NCBI GenBank assembly: GCA_037783545.1
Contig: JBBELK010000060.1
Span: 2,170,001 to 2,234,000, forward strand
Length of the DNA: 64,000 bases
Direction: 5' to 3'
Source: Henricia sp. BOLD:AAB3569
Taxonomy: Eukaryota > Echinodermata > Asteroidea > Spinulosida > Echinasteridae
Below the pieces are notes generated by a model. The model was not told the DNA's origin and did no database searches. It saw only the letters and a program-made list of their open reading frames with translations. Made by a program: the position numbers and the translations under genes. Each line of letters begins with the position of its first letter. The stretch's first letter is position 1. This document shows positions 21,601 to 30,517 of the stretch, piece by piece.

Positions 21601-22398
21601 CAGAGGGAAGAACGAAAGTGTTTGTTGGATGTTAATTCTAACGTGCTGGGTATCTGCGGGTGTCCAGCGCAGGTACCGCTTACGAGCGCAACGCGATGCC
21701 ACAGCAGCCCGTCGCTACAGGAACATGCGTACAAGGACAACACGGTGTGCGTGTCGGCCGATTACATCGCCGTGCACCTCAGACGCAGGGAACACCAGAA
21801 GCTGCTTGAGATGCAGCGCGTGTTTGATGCCAAGTTGTCCCAGCAAGTAGTGCCGTCACTGCCCCATCGAATGCCCTGCAGGACCCCTAAATATGCCTCA
21901 TTGTCGCCTCCGGATTGCAGACGAGATCTCAAACCTAGATTCCTCTTGAGAAGCCAGACTGAACCTGCCAATATTCACAGTGCTCCACCGTCGCCTCGCA
22001 GACGAACTGAGTCGACCGAAGTGCTATCACACGCCAAATTGACCAAGGAGAATGTGCCATGTTTACTCATTAATGCCCTCTCAGTGAACGAAATAACCAA
22101 TAATGCAAACAGCTGTAATAACAAACAGCACAGTGCGCCAAGGCCTAAGAATGAGGATGAAAAAGAAATGAAAACGCACGAAAACGAGAAAATCCAAGTA
22201 AACACCAATTGCTCCTCACAGACTGACAATATACTGGCAAAGCTGGAAGACGGTAAAACAACGTGCGAGGCAACGTGTACAACCAGGCCTGATGTGAACA
22301 GGAATAATTTGGAATTTACGACAACTTACGATCCAGTAGCAACGTATTTAAGATTGGCCGAATGCACAACGGGTCCACTTTCAAGCTTACGGTTGTAG
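18477..22398 (+). CDS. SH2-SH3 adaptor protein, three coding exons, 529 aa
   Basis: Joining 18477-18690, 19937-20113 and 21200-22398 gives 1,590 nt and 529 residues; both introns are GT/AG and phase 1. The SH2 domain spans residues 36-143: WFHG at 37-40, the alpha-A Arg44, the FLVR motif at 62-65 with phosphotyrosine-binding Arg65, and the NHY of strand D with His86. The SH3 domain spans about 170-224: IALEEF at 173-178, WW at 205-206 and GYIPASLV at 216-223. Residues 225-529 are low-complexity, with SAPPSPRRR and tyrosines in YASL and YDPV contexts. No kinase or other enzyme domain follows, so it should be a cytoplasmic phosphotyrosine adaptor. The SH2-then-SH3 order is like Crk, but the second SH3 is absent and the tail is long. 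I do not recognise a named family. Confidence 0.88.
18953..19283. mobile_element. PIF/Harbinger-like MITE, copy 1
   Basis: Ends GGCCAAACAAAATAAATG and CATTTATTTTGTTTGGCC are inverted repeats, flanked by TAA on both sides (18950-18952 and 19284-19286). A 3-bp TWA duplication is typical of PIF/Harbinger. The interior is conserved, in reverse, at 53820-54155. It sits in intron 1 of the SH2-SH3 gene. Confidence 0.8.
19501..19648. mobile_element. Short inverted-repeat MITE in intron
   Basis: Left TAGACCATATCGAATAGCC pairs with right GGCTATTCGATATGGTCTA. Inside these, TTTCGTGGGGCA pairs with TGCCCCATGAAA. A similarly built but diverged element is at 42091-42235. No coding capacity. Confidence 0.7.
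19937..20113 (+). CDS. SH2-SH3 gene, second coding exon
   Basis: Acceptor TTGGTTCAG at 19928-19936, donor GTCAGC from 20114; 177 nt, entering and leaving in phase 1. It codes for residues 73-130 plus both split glycines: the HFVISV strand, the NHYLVET strand and the C-terminal helix LCSLVHCY. An Arg-rich insert (RRDRSRERGR, residues 99-108) lies between strand D and the helix. Confidence 0.88.
20255..20487. mobile_element. Inverted-repeat MITE in intron 2
   Basis: AGCTCGTATTCCTGAACGCG at left pairs with CGCATTCAGGAATACAGC at right. The roughly 230-bp interior has no frame. It lies in intron 2 of the SH2-SH3 gene. Confidence 0.6.
20818..21052. mobile_element. Inverted-repeat MITE (TACCTGCCAAC ends)
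   Basis: Left TACCTGCCAAC and right GTTGGCAGGTA are perfect inverted repeats enclosing about 235 bp. The same intron carries two other MITE-type insertions. The superfamily is not decided, because the target duplication is ambiguous. Confidence 0.65.
21200..22398 (+). CDS. SH2-SH3 gene, terminal coding exon
   Basis: Acceptor TTTTCTTGTAG ends at 21199; the exon runs to the TAG stop at 22396-22398, 1,199 nt. It codes for the last SH2 segment (residues 132-143, LTLKEGLFCTIP), the whole SH3 domain and the long tail. An open frame continues upstream of 21200, but that part is intron: the phase-1 join with exon 2 restores the SH2 fold, and the preceding sequence reads as non-coding. Confidence 0.9.
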
Positions 22399-22692
22399 AA
22401 AGGAAACTCTTTTTACCAATAAGATACTCATCTTTAAGCAAGGATTTGGTTTGGCTTCAGAAATTTATCAATTAGTACATTGTATTCAAAATGGCGTAAC
22501 TTAGTACATAATATAGTACATATAAAGAACAGTACTACTCAAGTTCGGTTGTTAATCTGTCCATACAATTCTCTAAAAATACCAGAAAGGTTGGAACCCC
22601 TACCTTATTTTTAATGCGTTTAAAATGGTTTTTATGAAGTGGTCAGGTGAGCATGAATATTTACTCCATCTGTAAGTTCTCTGTGTGAACTC

Positions 22693-22698
22693 AATAAA
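22693..22698 (+). terminator. Possible poly(A) signal of the SH2-SH3 gene
   Basis: AATAAA 295 bases after the stop codon. A second AATAAA lies at 22873-22878. Either could end the transcript; sequence alone does not choose. Confidence 0.4.
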
Positions 22699-23036
22699 GG
22701 AATAAGGAATGTAAAATTGTAATGTGGAAACATTTCTTCCATTTTCTAACATGATGTGAAAACTGTTCACAGCGTGTGACAGTAAATGGGAATGCAGCAT
22801 GTATAACATGAAGTTATTCCAAAATTCCGACGACTTTTTTTCTGTGCGGTGTTGCATGGCTGCCCAACTGGGAATAAATGCAACAACTGTGTTTATAACT
22901 AATAACTAAAAATACACTGAAATAATTGCATATTTTTGAACATGACCAGTAAGTCTGAACAGTCCTAATATTCAATGGAATGAAGAAAATCTTTAGTATT
23001 AAGCATCAAATAATCTCCTACCTGTATGATGTAAAC

Positions 23037-23489
23037 TCATCAAAAAAGGTTCGGAAAGTCAAGTTTGACTGACGATTTCTCTCTTGTTGCAAAATAATTT
23101 TCCTTAAATTTTATATCATTGGAAAGCCCTGTTATTCCTCTTTACGATGATGTGTCATTTGTTATGATTAAGCAATTGAGGGATGTGCAGCACAGCTTAA
23201 TACGGGGTCGGGTGTAAAGTGAAATGTCACAAAATGCATTGCTATTGTCAAAAAGTGCATTGACACATTATCATCCTCCAAACAAAAGGGGAATGCACTG
23301 CATTACAATAGCAGTGAATTTTGTGACATTTCACTTTCCACCCACCCCTGTATTCCGCTATACTGCACATCCCCCAATTGATTAATCATAACAAATGACA
23401 CATCACTGTAAAGAGGAATAACAGGGCTTTCCAATGATATCAAATTGTCAGTCAAACTTGACTTTCCGAACTTTTTTGAGGAGTTTAGT
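23037..23489. mobile_element. Long inverted-repeat MITE
   Basis: Left AAAAAAGGTTCGGAAAGTCA pairs with right TGACTTTCCGAACTTTTTT. Further pairs are GGAAAGCCCTGTTATTCC, CATTTGTTATGATTAA and AAAGTGAAATGTCACAAAAT. The arms are about 210 bp with only scattered mismatches. No coding capacity. Confidence 0.75.
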
Positions 23490-23682
23490 TAAGTGACATT
23501 AATTGGCTGTACACTACCAATTGATAATACTAATTTTGGTTTTAGTGTATTTATAATCCAAATGCTGTTGGTTTAAAATCAGAAGTTGTCCGAGTTATAA
23601 AATTTCCCCTGTTTATTGCGGTATACTGGGTTTAAATATCTGTACAATGCATTATCCAGAGATCCTCTCTTCATATAGGCCT

Positions 23683-23905
23683 TTTCACACTTGAAAATTC
23701 TCGGGGTTGGTGCGGGGTTGAAAAAAGCGACAATTCACACTGGAGAAATTTCAACCCCGTGTCAACTCTCGAGATTGGTTTCAACCCGGGTTGAACTCGA
23801 CCCTGCTCGGGACCAGGGTTGAAATGCTTGCTCTGGGTTTAAACCGGTAGTGTGAAACGAGCAGGGTTAAGTTCGAACCGGGTTGAGATTCTTGCAGCTT
23901 GTGAG
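23683..23905. repeat. Degenerate element with CAACCC and TTCACACT words
   Basis: Alternating GGGTTGAA and TTCAACCC words with TTTCACACTTG and AGTGTGAAAC near the ends give an overall imperfect inverted repeat of about 220 bp. It resembles in style, but not in sequence, families J (33182, 47597) and the 24590 element. Confidence 0.45.
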
Positions 23906-24589
23906 CTACAAACGTCATGCCAAAGCGCGCAAATGTTACCGTTTTTAAAAAAATAATTTGCATGAATACTACCAGCTGAATGAATGTGTTCACTTCTGGG
24001 TACATTTTTTAGCGCCTCATGTTTGTTTAGATTTTTCCCATATCTACTCGCAAAAACGATCCAAAATATCAAATATTTTTTGGCCTTGGTTTTTTTTCCC
24101 TGCAATAAGTGATATTAACCACTTGACGCCGGAGGACATGTAAACACGTTCTGGCAATGCATAGTCACAGGGGCAGTTGACGAGTAAACGCATCCATTGT
24201 CCACCATTCATTTGTACACACCGTGTTTTGAACATGACGGCTGTGGACGGCCTGTCGGTGTAGCAAATCTCGCTCCGTGTTGCAAAGTATGATCTTTTGG
24301 TGAGAAGATAAATGTAACTCTCAAGAGTCAGTATTTGTGGTGCTTGATGCGGTCTTAAATTTTGGCTAATCACGTTTCTTTTTTTGCCAAAACTAATCCC
24401 AGTGTTAACTGGTTACAAAGGGCGTTATTTCCACTCGTGATTAAAAGCCCATGTTGATAAAACTACCCTGTAGAAATTACAGCTTGAAAAATCCATTCAT
24501 GGCTTTTGTGTTGAGTTGAATGGTAAAAAAGTCTTCTTCAAAATTAATACATGTATTGGAGCTTATATGATTATGAATAATGAAATAAT

Positions 24590-24970
24590 TCTCTAGAGGC
24601 GTGTTTCTATTGAGACCCATTTACCGGATAATACCGGAAAAGATGGAAAATGTGCTCGGTAGAAACGGGTCTTATTCGCTATTTTCTGGTAAATGGCGGG
24701 GATAATTTTCCCCGGCAATTTCCTTCGAAACACCCACCGTTCCGCTTGAGTGTGCATACAGGGGAGAAAACGTAAACATGTGACCGCACAATGACTGATG
24801 CAGTGTTTGACCCCAGCATGTGACCTTTATCCGGCAAATTCACGAAGCGCGACGAAAGCCATCAAGCTCCGCTATTTTCCGGATAGAGCGGCGCAGTAGA
24901 AACTTCGCGTTACCCGCTATTTTCCAGTAAATGGGTTAACCGGTAAAAATCTGGATCTTCAATAGGAACA
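24590..24970. mobile_element. Inverted-repeat element (TTTACCGG words)
   Basis: Left GTTTCTATTGAGACCCATTT pairs with right ATCTTCAATAGGAACATG. Inside are CGCTATTTTC-TGGTAAATGG and reverse counterparts. About 380 bp, without an open frame of interest. Confidence 0.55.
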
Positions 24971-25214
24971 TGCTATTTGTGATATGTACAGTACTACAGC
25001 ATATAGTAATTGAAGGATACTAAATTTATCCAAAATAATCACTGCCAGTGAGTGAAAAAGGTAACTATTTAATCAGTTTTCATACCGAATGTATTTAGCT
25101 TGTGCTTTCAACTACCCACCCACAAAATGGTCAATTAAATATTTTAAATATTAATGTAGGCATAACGGCTTTGAACAAAAAAGTTTCTGCATTCTGTAGC
25201 AGCACTTTTGATGA

Positions 25215-25672
25215 ATTTCATAAAGCCCAGCCTACATCCACCTTGCAACTGGAAGCAACTCAACCGATCAGTTGCTGTCGATGTGTGCGTAGTGCGCACA
25301 TCGAGCGTCTGATTACTTGTGCAACTTGCGACAACTGGGAGCAACTACCCAAGTCTACATTTTCAGTGTGCGCACATCGACTCGGTAAAGGCCTAGAGTA
25401 CGCCGACCTTGCAACTGGAAGCAACTGTTGCTTCCAGTTGCTGTCGATGTGCGCTCGTGCAACTGACAGCAACCAGTTGCAAGTTACGCGTACATCGGTG
25501 CAACTGACTGCAACTGGGTACAACTAGTTGCCAGAAAGTAGAACGCGAGCAACTGGGATTTTTCCAGTTGCCAGTAGTTGCAAGTGCGCATACATCGACC
25601 TTTTAAGCAACTGATCAGTTGCCACAAGTTGCTTCCAGCTGCAATGTCGATGTACGCCAGCCTTAAATCCTG
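25215..25672. mobile_element. Inverted-repeat element rich in CAACTGGAAGCAACT
   Basis: Left AGCCTACATC..CCTTGCAACTGGAAGC pairs with right GCTTCCAGCTGCAATGTCGA and GCCAGCC. The interior repeats GCAACTG, CAGTTGC and CGATGTGCGC in both orientations. Both strands are open for 60-140 codons only because of this repetition. Confidence 0.6.
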
Positions 25673-26278
25673 CAAGGGTAAAATTGTATTAACCTGCCAT
25701 TTTTGTGCTAATATAATTGTCGAGTTTTACCGTTATGACAAACAAAATGCTCCAAATTAGAGTAGACGAGAATGTGAATTAAGAAATGAATGGAATTCAT
25801 CTATTCATGCAAAGATCGTGAAATATGCTTATACCTACATTGTGTAATTTTGTTCAATATACAGATAAAGCAGAGAATTCTACTAACAGTGTATTACATG
25901 TACTGTAAAAAGAAATCTCTGATATATTCTAACTTTTCGGATATTCCTGAGCCTGGTATTGTTTTCACTGGTAACCAAGGCACGTGTTGTGAGCATTTAA
26001 TGCACAAAAAGGCAGCTGTCGTGTACAGTACGGAAAGACTGTTCAGCAAGGTGTAAAGGACTATTTTTGTATTCTATAATACGTGTACAACATGTACAAA
26101 ATTAATGTTTAATTAATCAATATATACATTTTAACCAAACTTGCATCAGTAATGCCTGTACAATGTATACTATTTTTCACCAACAGAGGAAAATATAAAG
26201 TCAGTATTATTACAGTGGAAAACTAATATTTGCTTGAGGACATTTGTTGTTTTTTTAATGGGTTTAATGAACTTCAAT

Positions 26279-26663
26279 ATGACGTCAGGCAATGTTTACC
26301 GCTGTGCATTATGGGTGAAATGTGGGGACGAAATCTCTGCATCGCTAGTTTGCACAATTATTGCAGGGCCAGTTTCGCTGCCTTTTGGGGCCTTAAAAGT
26401 TAAAACCATAGTTCCGGCGTCCGGCGTGGGCTTAAAACTCACGCAGGCAAAACTAAGTTGACACGAACCATTTAATAAATTTACGATCTTTGTTTTTGAC
26501 GTTTTTTTGCCAGCAAAGCTGTTAGTAAAGTTCACAAAGTTACGTGCATAATACGCTAGGCGCTATGCATGCAACGCACGCAAACTAGAGATGCAGATAT
26601 TTCGTCCCCACTTTTCACCCATAATGCACCGCAGTAAACATTGCGCGACGTCATTACGTTTTA
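26279..26663. mobile_element. Inverted-repeat MITE (GACGTC..GCAATGTTTACCG ends)
   Basis: Left TGACGTCAGGCAATGTTTAC pairs with right GTAAACATTGCGCGACGTCA. Next inside, TGCATTATGGGTGAAA pairs with TTTCACCCATAATGCA and GGGGACGAAAT with ATTTCGTCCCC. The interior is about 250 bp. Confidence 0.7.
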
Positions 26664-26744
26664 GGTCTATTCGCAGCCCGTAGGCTGACTTGCATGAAGT
26701 ATTAAGTACATGTATGTTCCACCTAAAGATCGAGATGCATAGGT

Positions 26745-26990
26745 GGGCGTCACCATTGGCAGCCGACGGCCAGAGACACTAAGGAATCCCCTTACTCTTA
26801 ACGAAAAAGTGTTTTGGGATCTTTTAAGTGTGTTACACAACACACTGGACCAACGGCTTTAGTGTGTTTAAGTGCCTTGCTCAAGGGCACACCACGCGGT
26901 CAGGTATCGATTCCGCTTCGCCAGAGTGTTGCAAGTCAGTGACCCAAACCACAGGTATCCCCTGGTGCGCTTGTCTGTAATTATTGTACC
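26745..26990 (-). mobile_element. SINE with conserved core, reverse orientation
   Basis: Reading the - strand, CTGGCGAAGCGGAATCGATA is followed by GTGTGCCCTTGAGCAAGGCA, the core also found at 12660 and 57973, then TTAAACACACTAAAGCC. The head is less tRNA-like than in the 12558 copy. Confidence 0.65.
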
Positions 26991-27083
26991 GTAAGTACAG
27001 ACAGCACACTCTACATATCGGACTTTTCTGGTGTGAACAGAGCTCCCTGTTATTTCATGTAGGCCATTGACAACTAAAGTGTG

Positions 27084-27205
27084 ACGTCGCTTGCCTGGGG
27101 TAACTGGGTCTAAACAATCACTGGTAATCTGAAAAGTCCATTGCTAAAGTGCATGGAAACAGTTCACTGGTTTTAGTGTAGACCCAGTAACTTTGGCAAC
27201 ACACA
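27084..27205. repeat. Short inverted repeat (AACTGGGTCTA arms)
   Basis: GTAACTGGGTCTAAAC at left pairs imperfectly with GTGTAGACCCAGTAAC at right, and AATCACTGG with CCAGTG-type words inside. About 120 bp, a probable MITE. Confidence 0.5.
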
Positions 27206-28135
27206 AAGGGTGACATTTTCATTTTAGTACTGAATGCACATGTTTACGTCCATGTCCATGAAATATCACTCTTTAGTATTAGCACAGTATTCAACAGTAA
27301 ATATGCCTTTTCTAATGAAAAATGGACAGTTTGGAGGACCTGGTAGAATTTAAATACCTTGATTTGTCAAACTAATGAAGAAAGCATCAATTGAATGACT
27401 CATCGTCTTCCAAATCAGTACAGTCAACAACCATTTTAATAAAATGTCATTAAGATTGGATCTTACAAAGAAATACTGTGAAACCCTTTACGGGTTTGTT
27501 CTTGCATCCAACAGTTTGTTATCCGGAGCTGACCCCGAGCTCGGGATCAAGTGTAAACAGGTTGAGAGACCCTCTACGAGCTCGGGTAGTGGTGGCTGCC
27601 ACCGGGGCAGACACACATATCACCTAATGGCAAAAATAACGCTCTGGTGCGAGTTGGTGTTACACAGTGTAAGCTTCTCAAACGCCTTCAAAATTATTAA
27701 TTTGTTTCTATTCTATAAATATTGCATTTAACATTTTTCTGTATATACATACATTTAACTTAGCAAATAAATTACATCAACACTCCACCAAAGCATCATT
27801 GTGTACCCCAAAAAATATAAAAGGAACAATTCAAAGGAAAGCACCATAAACTTGAATTCAAAAACTCTTTAACAGATTTCATTCTGAAAGAAGTGAACAT
27901 TGTTGCTCTACAGCCAAGAAACAAAACGGGCTACTAACCTAGTATTAGTGCTGCACAAAGTAAATTCACATGTATTATCAATATAACGATGAATGAATAA
28001 CTAAGTAAATAAGCTTGAGCCGAAACATCAAATTTTATGCAAATTTTCCCCAACAATCAACTTTTAGTGTTTCAATTTACACAATTTTTACCTTTCTCAA
28101 TTTAGCGATGTCTGCAGTGTGCCTTCACTTCAGGG
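27206..28135. other. Intergenic, no gene seen
   Basis: No repeat or gene is supported. The 95-codon frame at 27444-27731 has no recognisable domain. Confidence 0.4.
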
Positions 28136-28378
28136 TCTTTCTATAAATTAGGGGTCCAATGTTGGTGTCCCCCGTTACATTTTACATCATGTTTTTGTAA
28201 ATTCAGGACACATTCTTTAAATACTTTCCATCTCAAAGAGTACATAAAGTACAATTCATACAAAATGGTTTAAAAGCCATTTTTATGATTTTTGTACGAA
28301 AAATAACACATATCAGGTGTAACGGGGGACACTAAATGTCACACTTTTGGACCCCTAATTTATAGAACCCTTCAGCAA
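28136..28378. mobile_element. MITE family I (TCTATAAATTAGGGGTCCA ends), copy 1
   Basis: Inverted ends TCTATAAATTAGGGGTCCAA and TTGGACCCCTAATTTATAGA flank paired blocks TGTCCCCCGTTACA and TGTAACGGGGGACA and a conserved middle. Nearly identical copies lie at 44357-44605 and, more diverged, at 55230-55495. Confidence 0.8.
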
Positions 28379-28409
28379 TAAAACTACTCTTTTAAAATTG
28401 ATACGGACT

Positions 28410-28768
28410 TAAAGGCCCATTGTATCATTTGCAATGACTCAATTTTGTTTTTTATGAGTTGACAAGAAAAACCTCACTCAAAGTGTTGACGGCAATGAAT
28501 TTATTTCCGTCAAAAATGGTATTTCATGTTGGAAACTGACAACCGAAGGTGGGTTTCTAAAAAGGTCCTGTGCATGGGACTTTTTTTTACCATTCACTTG
28601 TACAAAAAATCCATATAGATTTTCAAGGTTTTCTGAAGCATTGATGCATCTATGTAGCTAACATTTCTTCAAGCTAGTTTACCAACATTCTTCCCTAGAT
28701 ATTTTACACTCTTATTCTACGAATCTGCAAAAAGTTGTATCTTGCAAATGATACATAGGCCTTTAAAT
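28410..28768. repeat. Dispersed repeat family G, copy 2 (reverse)
   Basis: Opens TTAAAGGCCCATTGTATCAT and closes AAATGATACATAGGCCTTTA. Internal blocks ACAACCGAAGGTGG and AAAAATCCATATAGATTTTC match the other family G copies in reverse. TTAA-type borders again suggest piggyBac-like targeting. Confidence 0.6.
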
Positions 28769-29366
28769 ATGCGAGTTATATGTAATTGTTTGCTTGAGTC
28801 GGACACAATTCACCATTTTTTGTGACTTTCCTCCAGTCACTGGAGAAAATTACTCTATTTGATTGAAGTCTTGCATCAAAGAGATTGAACCCCATCTTAT
28901 GAATCTAATGAGTTGATTAGAATTGAGTCACGTGCCTCAATGACTCATCAACTCTGCGAAAAATAGAATATTTAGCACACTTTTGAAATGGCAAGTACTG
29001 GTAAGCTGTTTCTTTTTGTTCATCCGGCAATTCTTATATGTTGGCCATTCCATAAAAACAAGAGTTGAAGCATTTTGGTGCATTTGTAAAAATCGCTGCT
29101 AAATGATTCGAACTGACTGCTCAACACCGGCCAGCTCGGCGGTCGAGTGGTCGGGTAGGACAGAACAAACCCTAATTAACATTCTTGACCACGTTTCCAG
29201 TAATATCAACAGGTAAAGGTGGTGTTCAATTCACGAGGCCATCATTCTCAGAAGCCCAGTATTAAAAAAATATCAACTCCAAATACGTCAAATTGTAAGA
29301 GGGACAACCGTGTCTTATTTTCATGGAATGACCCATGTCACCTGACCGTGCAAAATGAGTTAGATG

Positions 29367-29844
29367 TAGGCTTGGGCGACTCCAGCATTGTCGGAGTCGA
29401 CTCCGATTCCAAAAAAGAATCGCGATTCCATTCAGAATCGCGATTCCATTCAGAATCGATTCCATTTTTCGCGGGAAAACATTAAATATACTGAGCGGTT
29501 TAATAGATAAATGAACGAGTTTATTATTATGTACATCAACTACTTATTGTGCCGACGACGACCCAATTATTGGCACCGAGTGGCACTAAACGTCCCCGAA
29601 ATGACGCCGGCCTGTACCACACACACTTTCTTAATAATGTGGAAAGGATCAGAGGCTAAATATTCTTACAAAAGTTGGAGTTTTGCCTTCGGAATTGCTA
29701 GGTAATTTCTGGAATCGGCAAGCTATCATTGGGAATCAAATCTAAATGAAAGGGAATCTATTCCTGAAAAATCTGGAATCACGATTCCGATTCCTAAAGT
29801 GGAATCGATTCTACTCGATTCCGGCGTGGAATCGCCCAAGCCTA
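29367..29844. mobile_element. hAT-type MITE nested in a family C element
   Basis: Inverted ends TAGGCTTGGGCGA and TCGCCCAAGCCTA. Flanks are GTTAGATG (29359-29366) and GTTGGATG (29845-29852), an 8-bp target duplication with one mismatch. Inner words GGAATCG, CGATTCC and CGATTCCATTCAGAAT repeat in both senses. The sequence right of the insert continues as family C, and the uninterrupted site is present in the family C copy at 52429-52436 (reverse strand). Confidence 0.82.
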
Positions 29845-29852
29845 GTTGGATG

Positions 29853-30022
29853 TTGCACAGTCTAGGCCAAGTTTTCGTGACCATTTAACCAGAAATCAGC
29901 AGCGAATCTAGGCTTATTAAAATACAAAAATATAATGGACATTCTGGGCATTACCAGTGTATGCCGCCTGGAATTTTCATATTTAAACGGGTTTGGATCA
30001 GCCGCTGATTTCTAGCACTGGT
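29853..30022. repeat. Family C MITE remnant
   Basis: TTGCACAGTCTAGGCCAAGT, TTTTCGTGACCATTTA, ATTAAAATACAAAAATATAA and CAGCCGCTGATTTCT follow the order seen in 6665-6968 and in the reverse of 52036-52440. Its left part is displaced by the hAT insertion. Confidence 0.6.
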
Positions 30023-30257
30023 GCTAATCTCATGGCACTGCTAAGCACAAACATTTGCTTAGCACATAATTTCTTTGCTTTATTTTGCGAAAATGGGTTA
30101 CCAACCAACATCATATGTGATGTGAATTTGCTAATATTCTGCGACTGTTTCTAAGAGCACAATTTGACATACAATTTTCACTGGTAACCGATGCTAAAAA
30201 ACAAATAAATTCTGCGCTAAGGAAATTGTTGTGCTTAGCAGCACCATGAAATTGGCC
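30010..30257. repeat. MITE family B relative
   Basis: Ends TTTCATGGTGCT-type: left CTAATCTCATGGCACTGCTA, right CAGCACCATGAAATTGGCCC. Interior words GCTTAGCAC, GGTTACCA and CAATTTTCACTGGTAACC parallel family B at 5822 and 35949 but are strongly diverged. It overlaps the presumed 3' UTR of OS9. Confidence 0.5.
30079..30084 (-). terminator. Possible poly(A) signal of OS9
   Basis: AATAAA on the - strand, 269 bases past the OS9 stop codon. It lies inside a family B-like repeat, so if used, the transcript end was supplied by a transposon. Weak evidence on its own. Confidence 0.35.
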
Positions 30258-30352
30258 CAAAATGTGCGACATCCGACCCTTTTCGCACGGTCCAGTCACG
30301 TATCATAAAGTGCGCCCTCAATAGTGGAGCTTGTGAATTTACCAGTACCTGA

Positions 30353-30517
30353 CTATGGTGTGGCTTCTTCCCCATCTGAATCAACACTTGGTGTTGATGA
30401 GTCAGTGGCCGTTGTGGGAGTGCCCAGCTGTCTGGTTCCCTGAGCATCCCATAGAAACTGATAGTTGCTCTCAAGTCGTTTTTGTCGCTGCTGTTCTGTG
30501 CTCTCTGCTCCTCCTCC
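30353..30517 (-). CDS. OS9: OS9 exon 12 (C terminus and stop)
   Basis: Acceptor CTGACAG precedes 30517; 165 nt in phase 0, ending with TAG at 30353-30355. Codes residues 618-671, including EQQRQKRLESNY, the segment that matches the RQRQKELESNY region near the human C terminus, then a Ser/Thr-rich end. The ORF usually read here is in another frame; the phase-0 join with exon 11 selects this one. Confidence 0.9.
   Translation of the reverse strand, partial: GGGAESTEQQRQKRLESNYQFLWDAQGTRQLGTPTTATDSSTPSVDSDGEEATP

Noticed and set aside
25102-25527. 141-codon frame
   Set aside because: It lies in the CAACTGGAAGC inverted-repeat element, with strand-symmetric repeats that keep several frames open.
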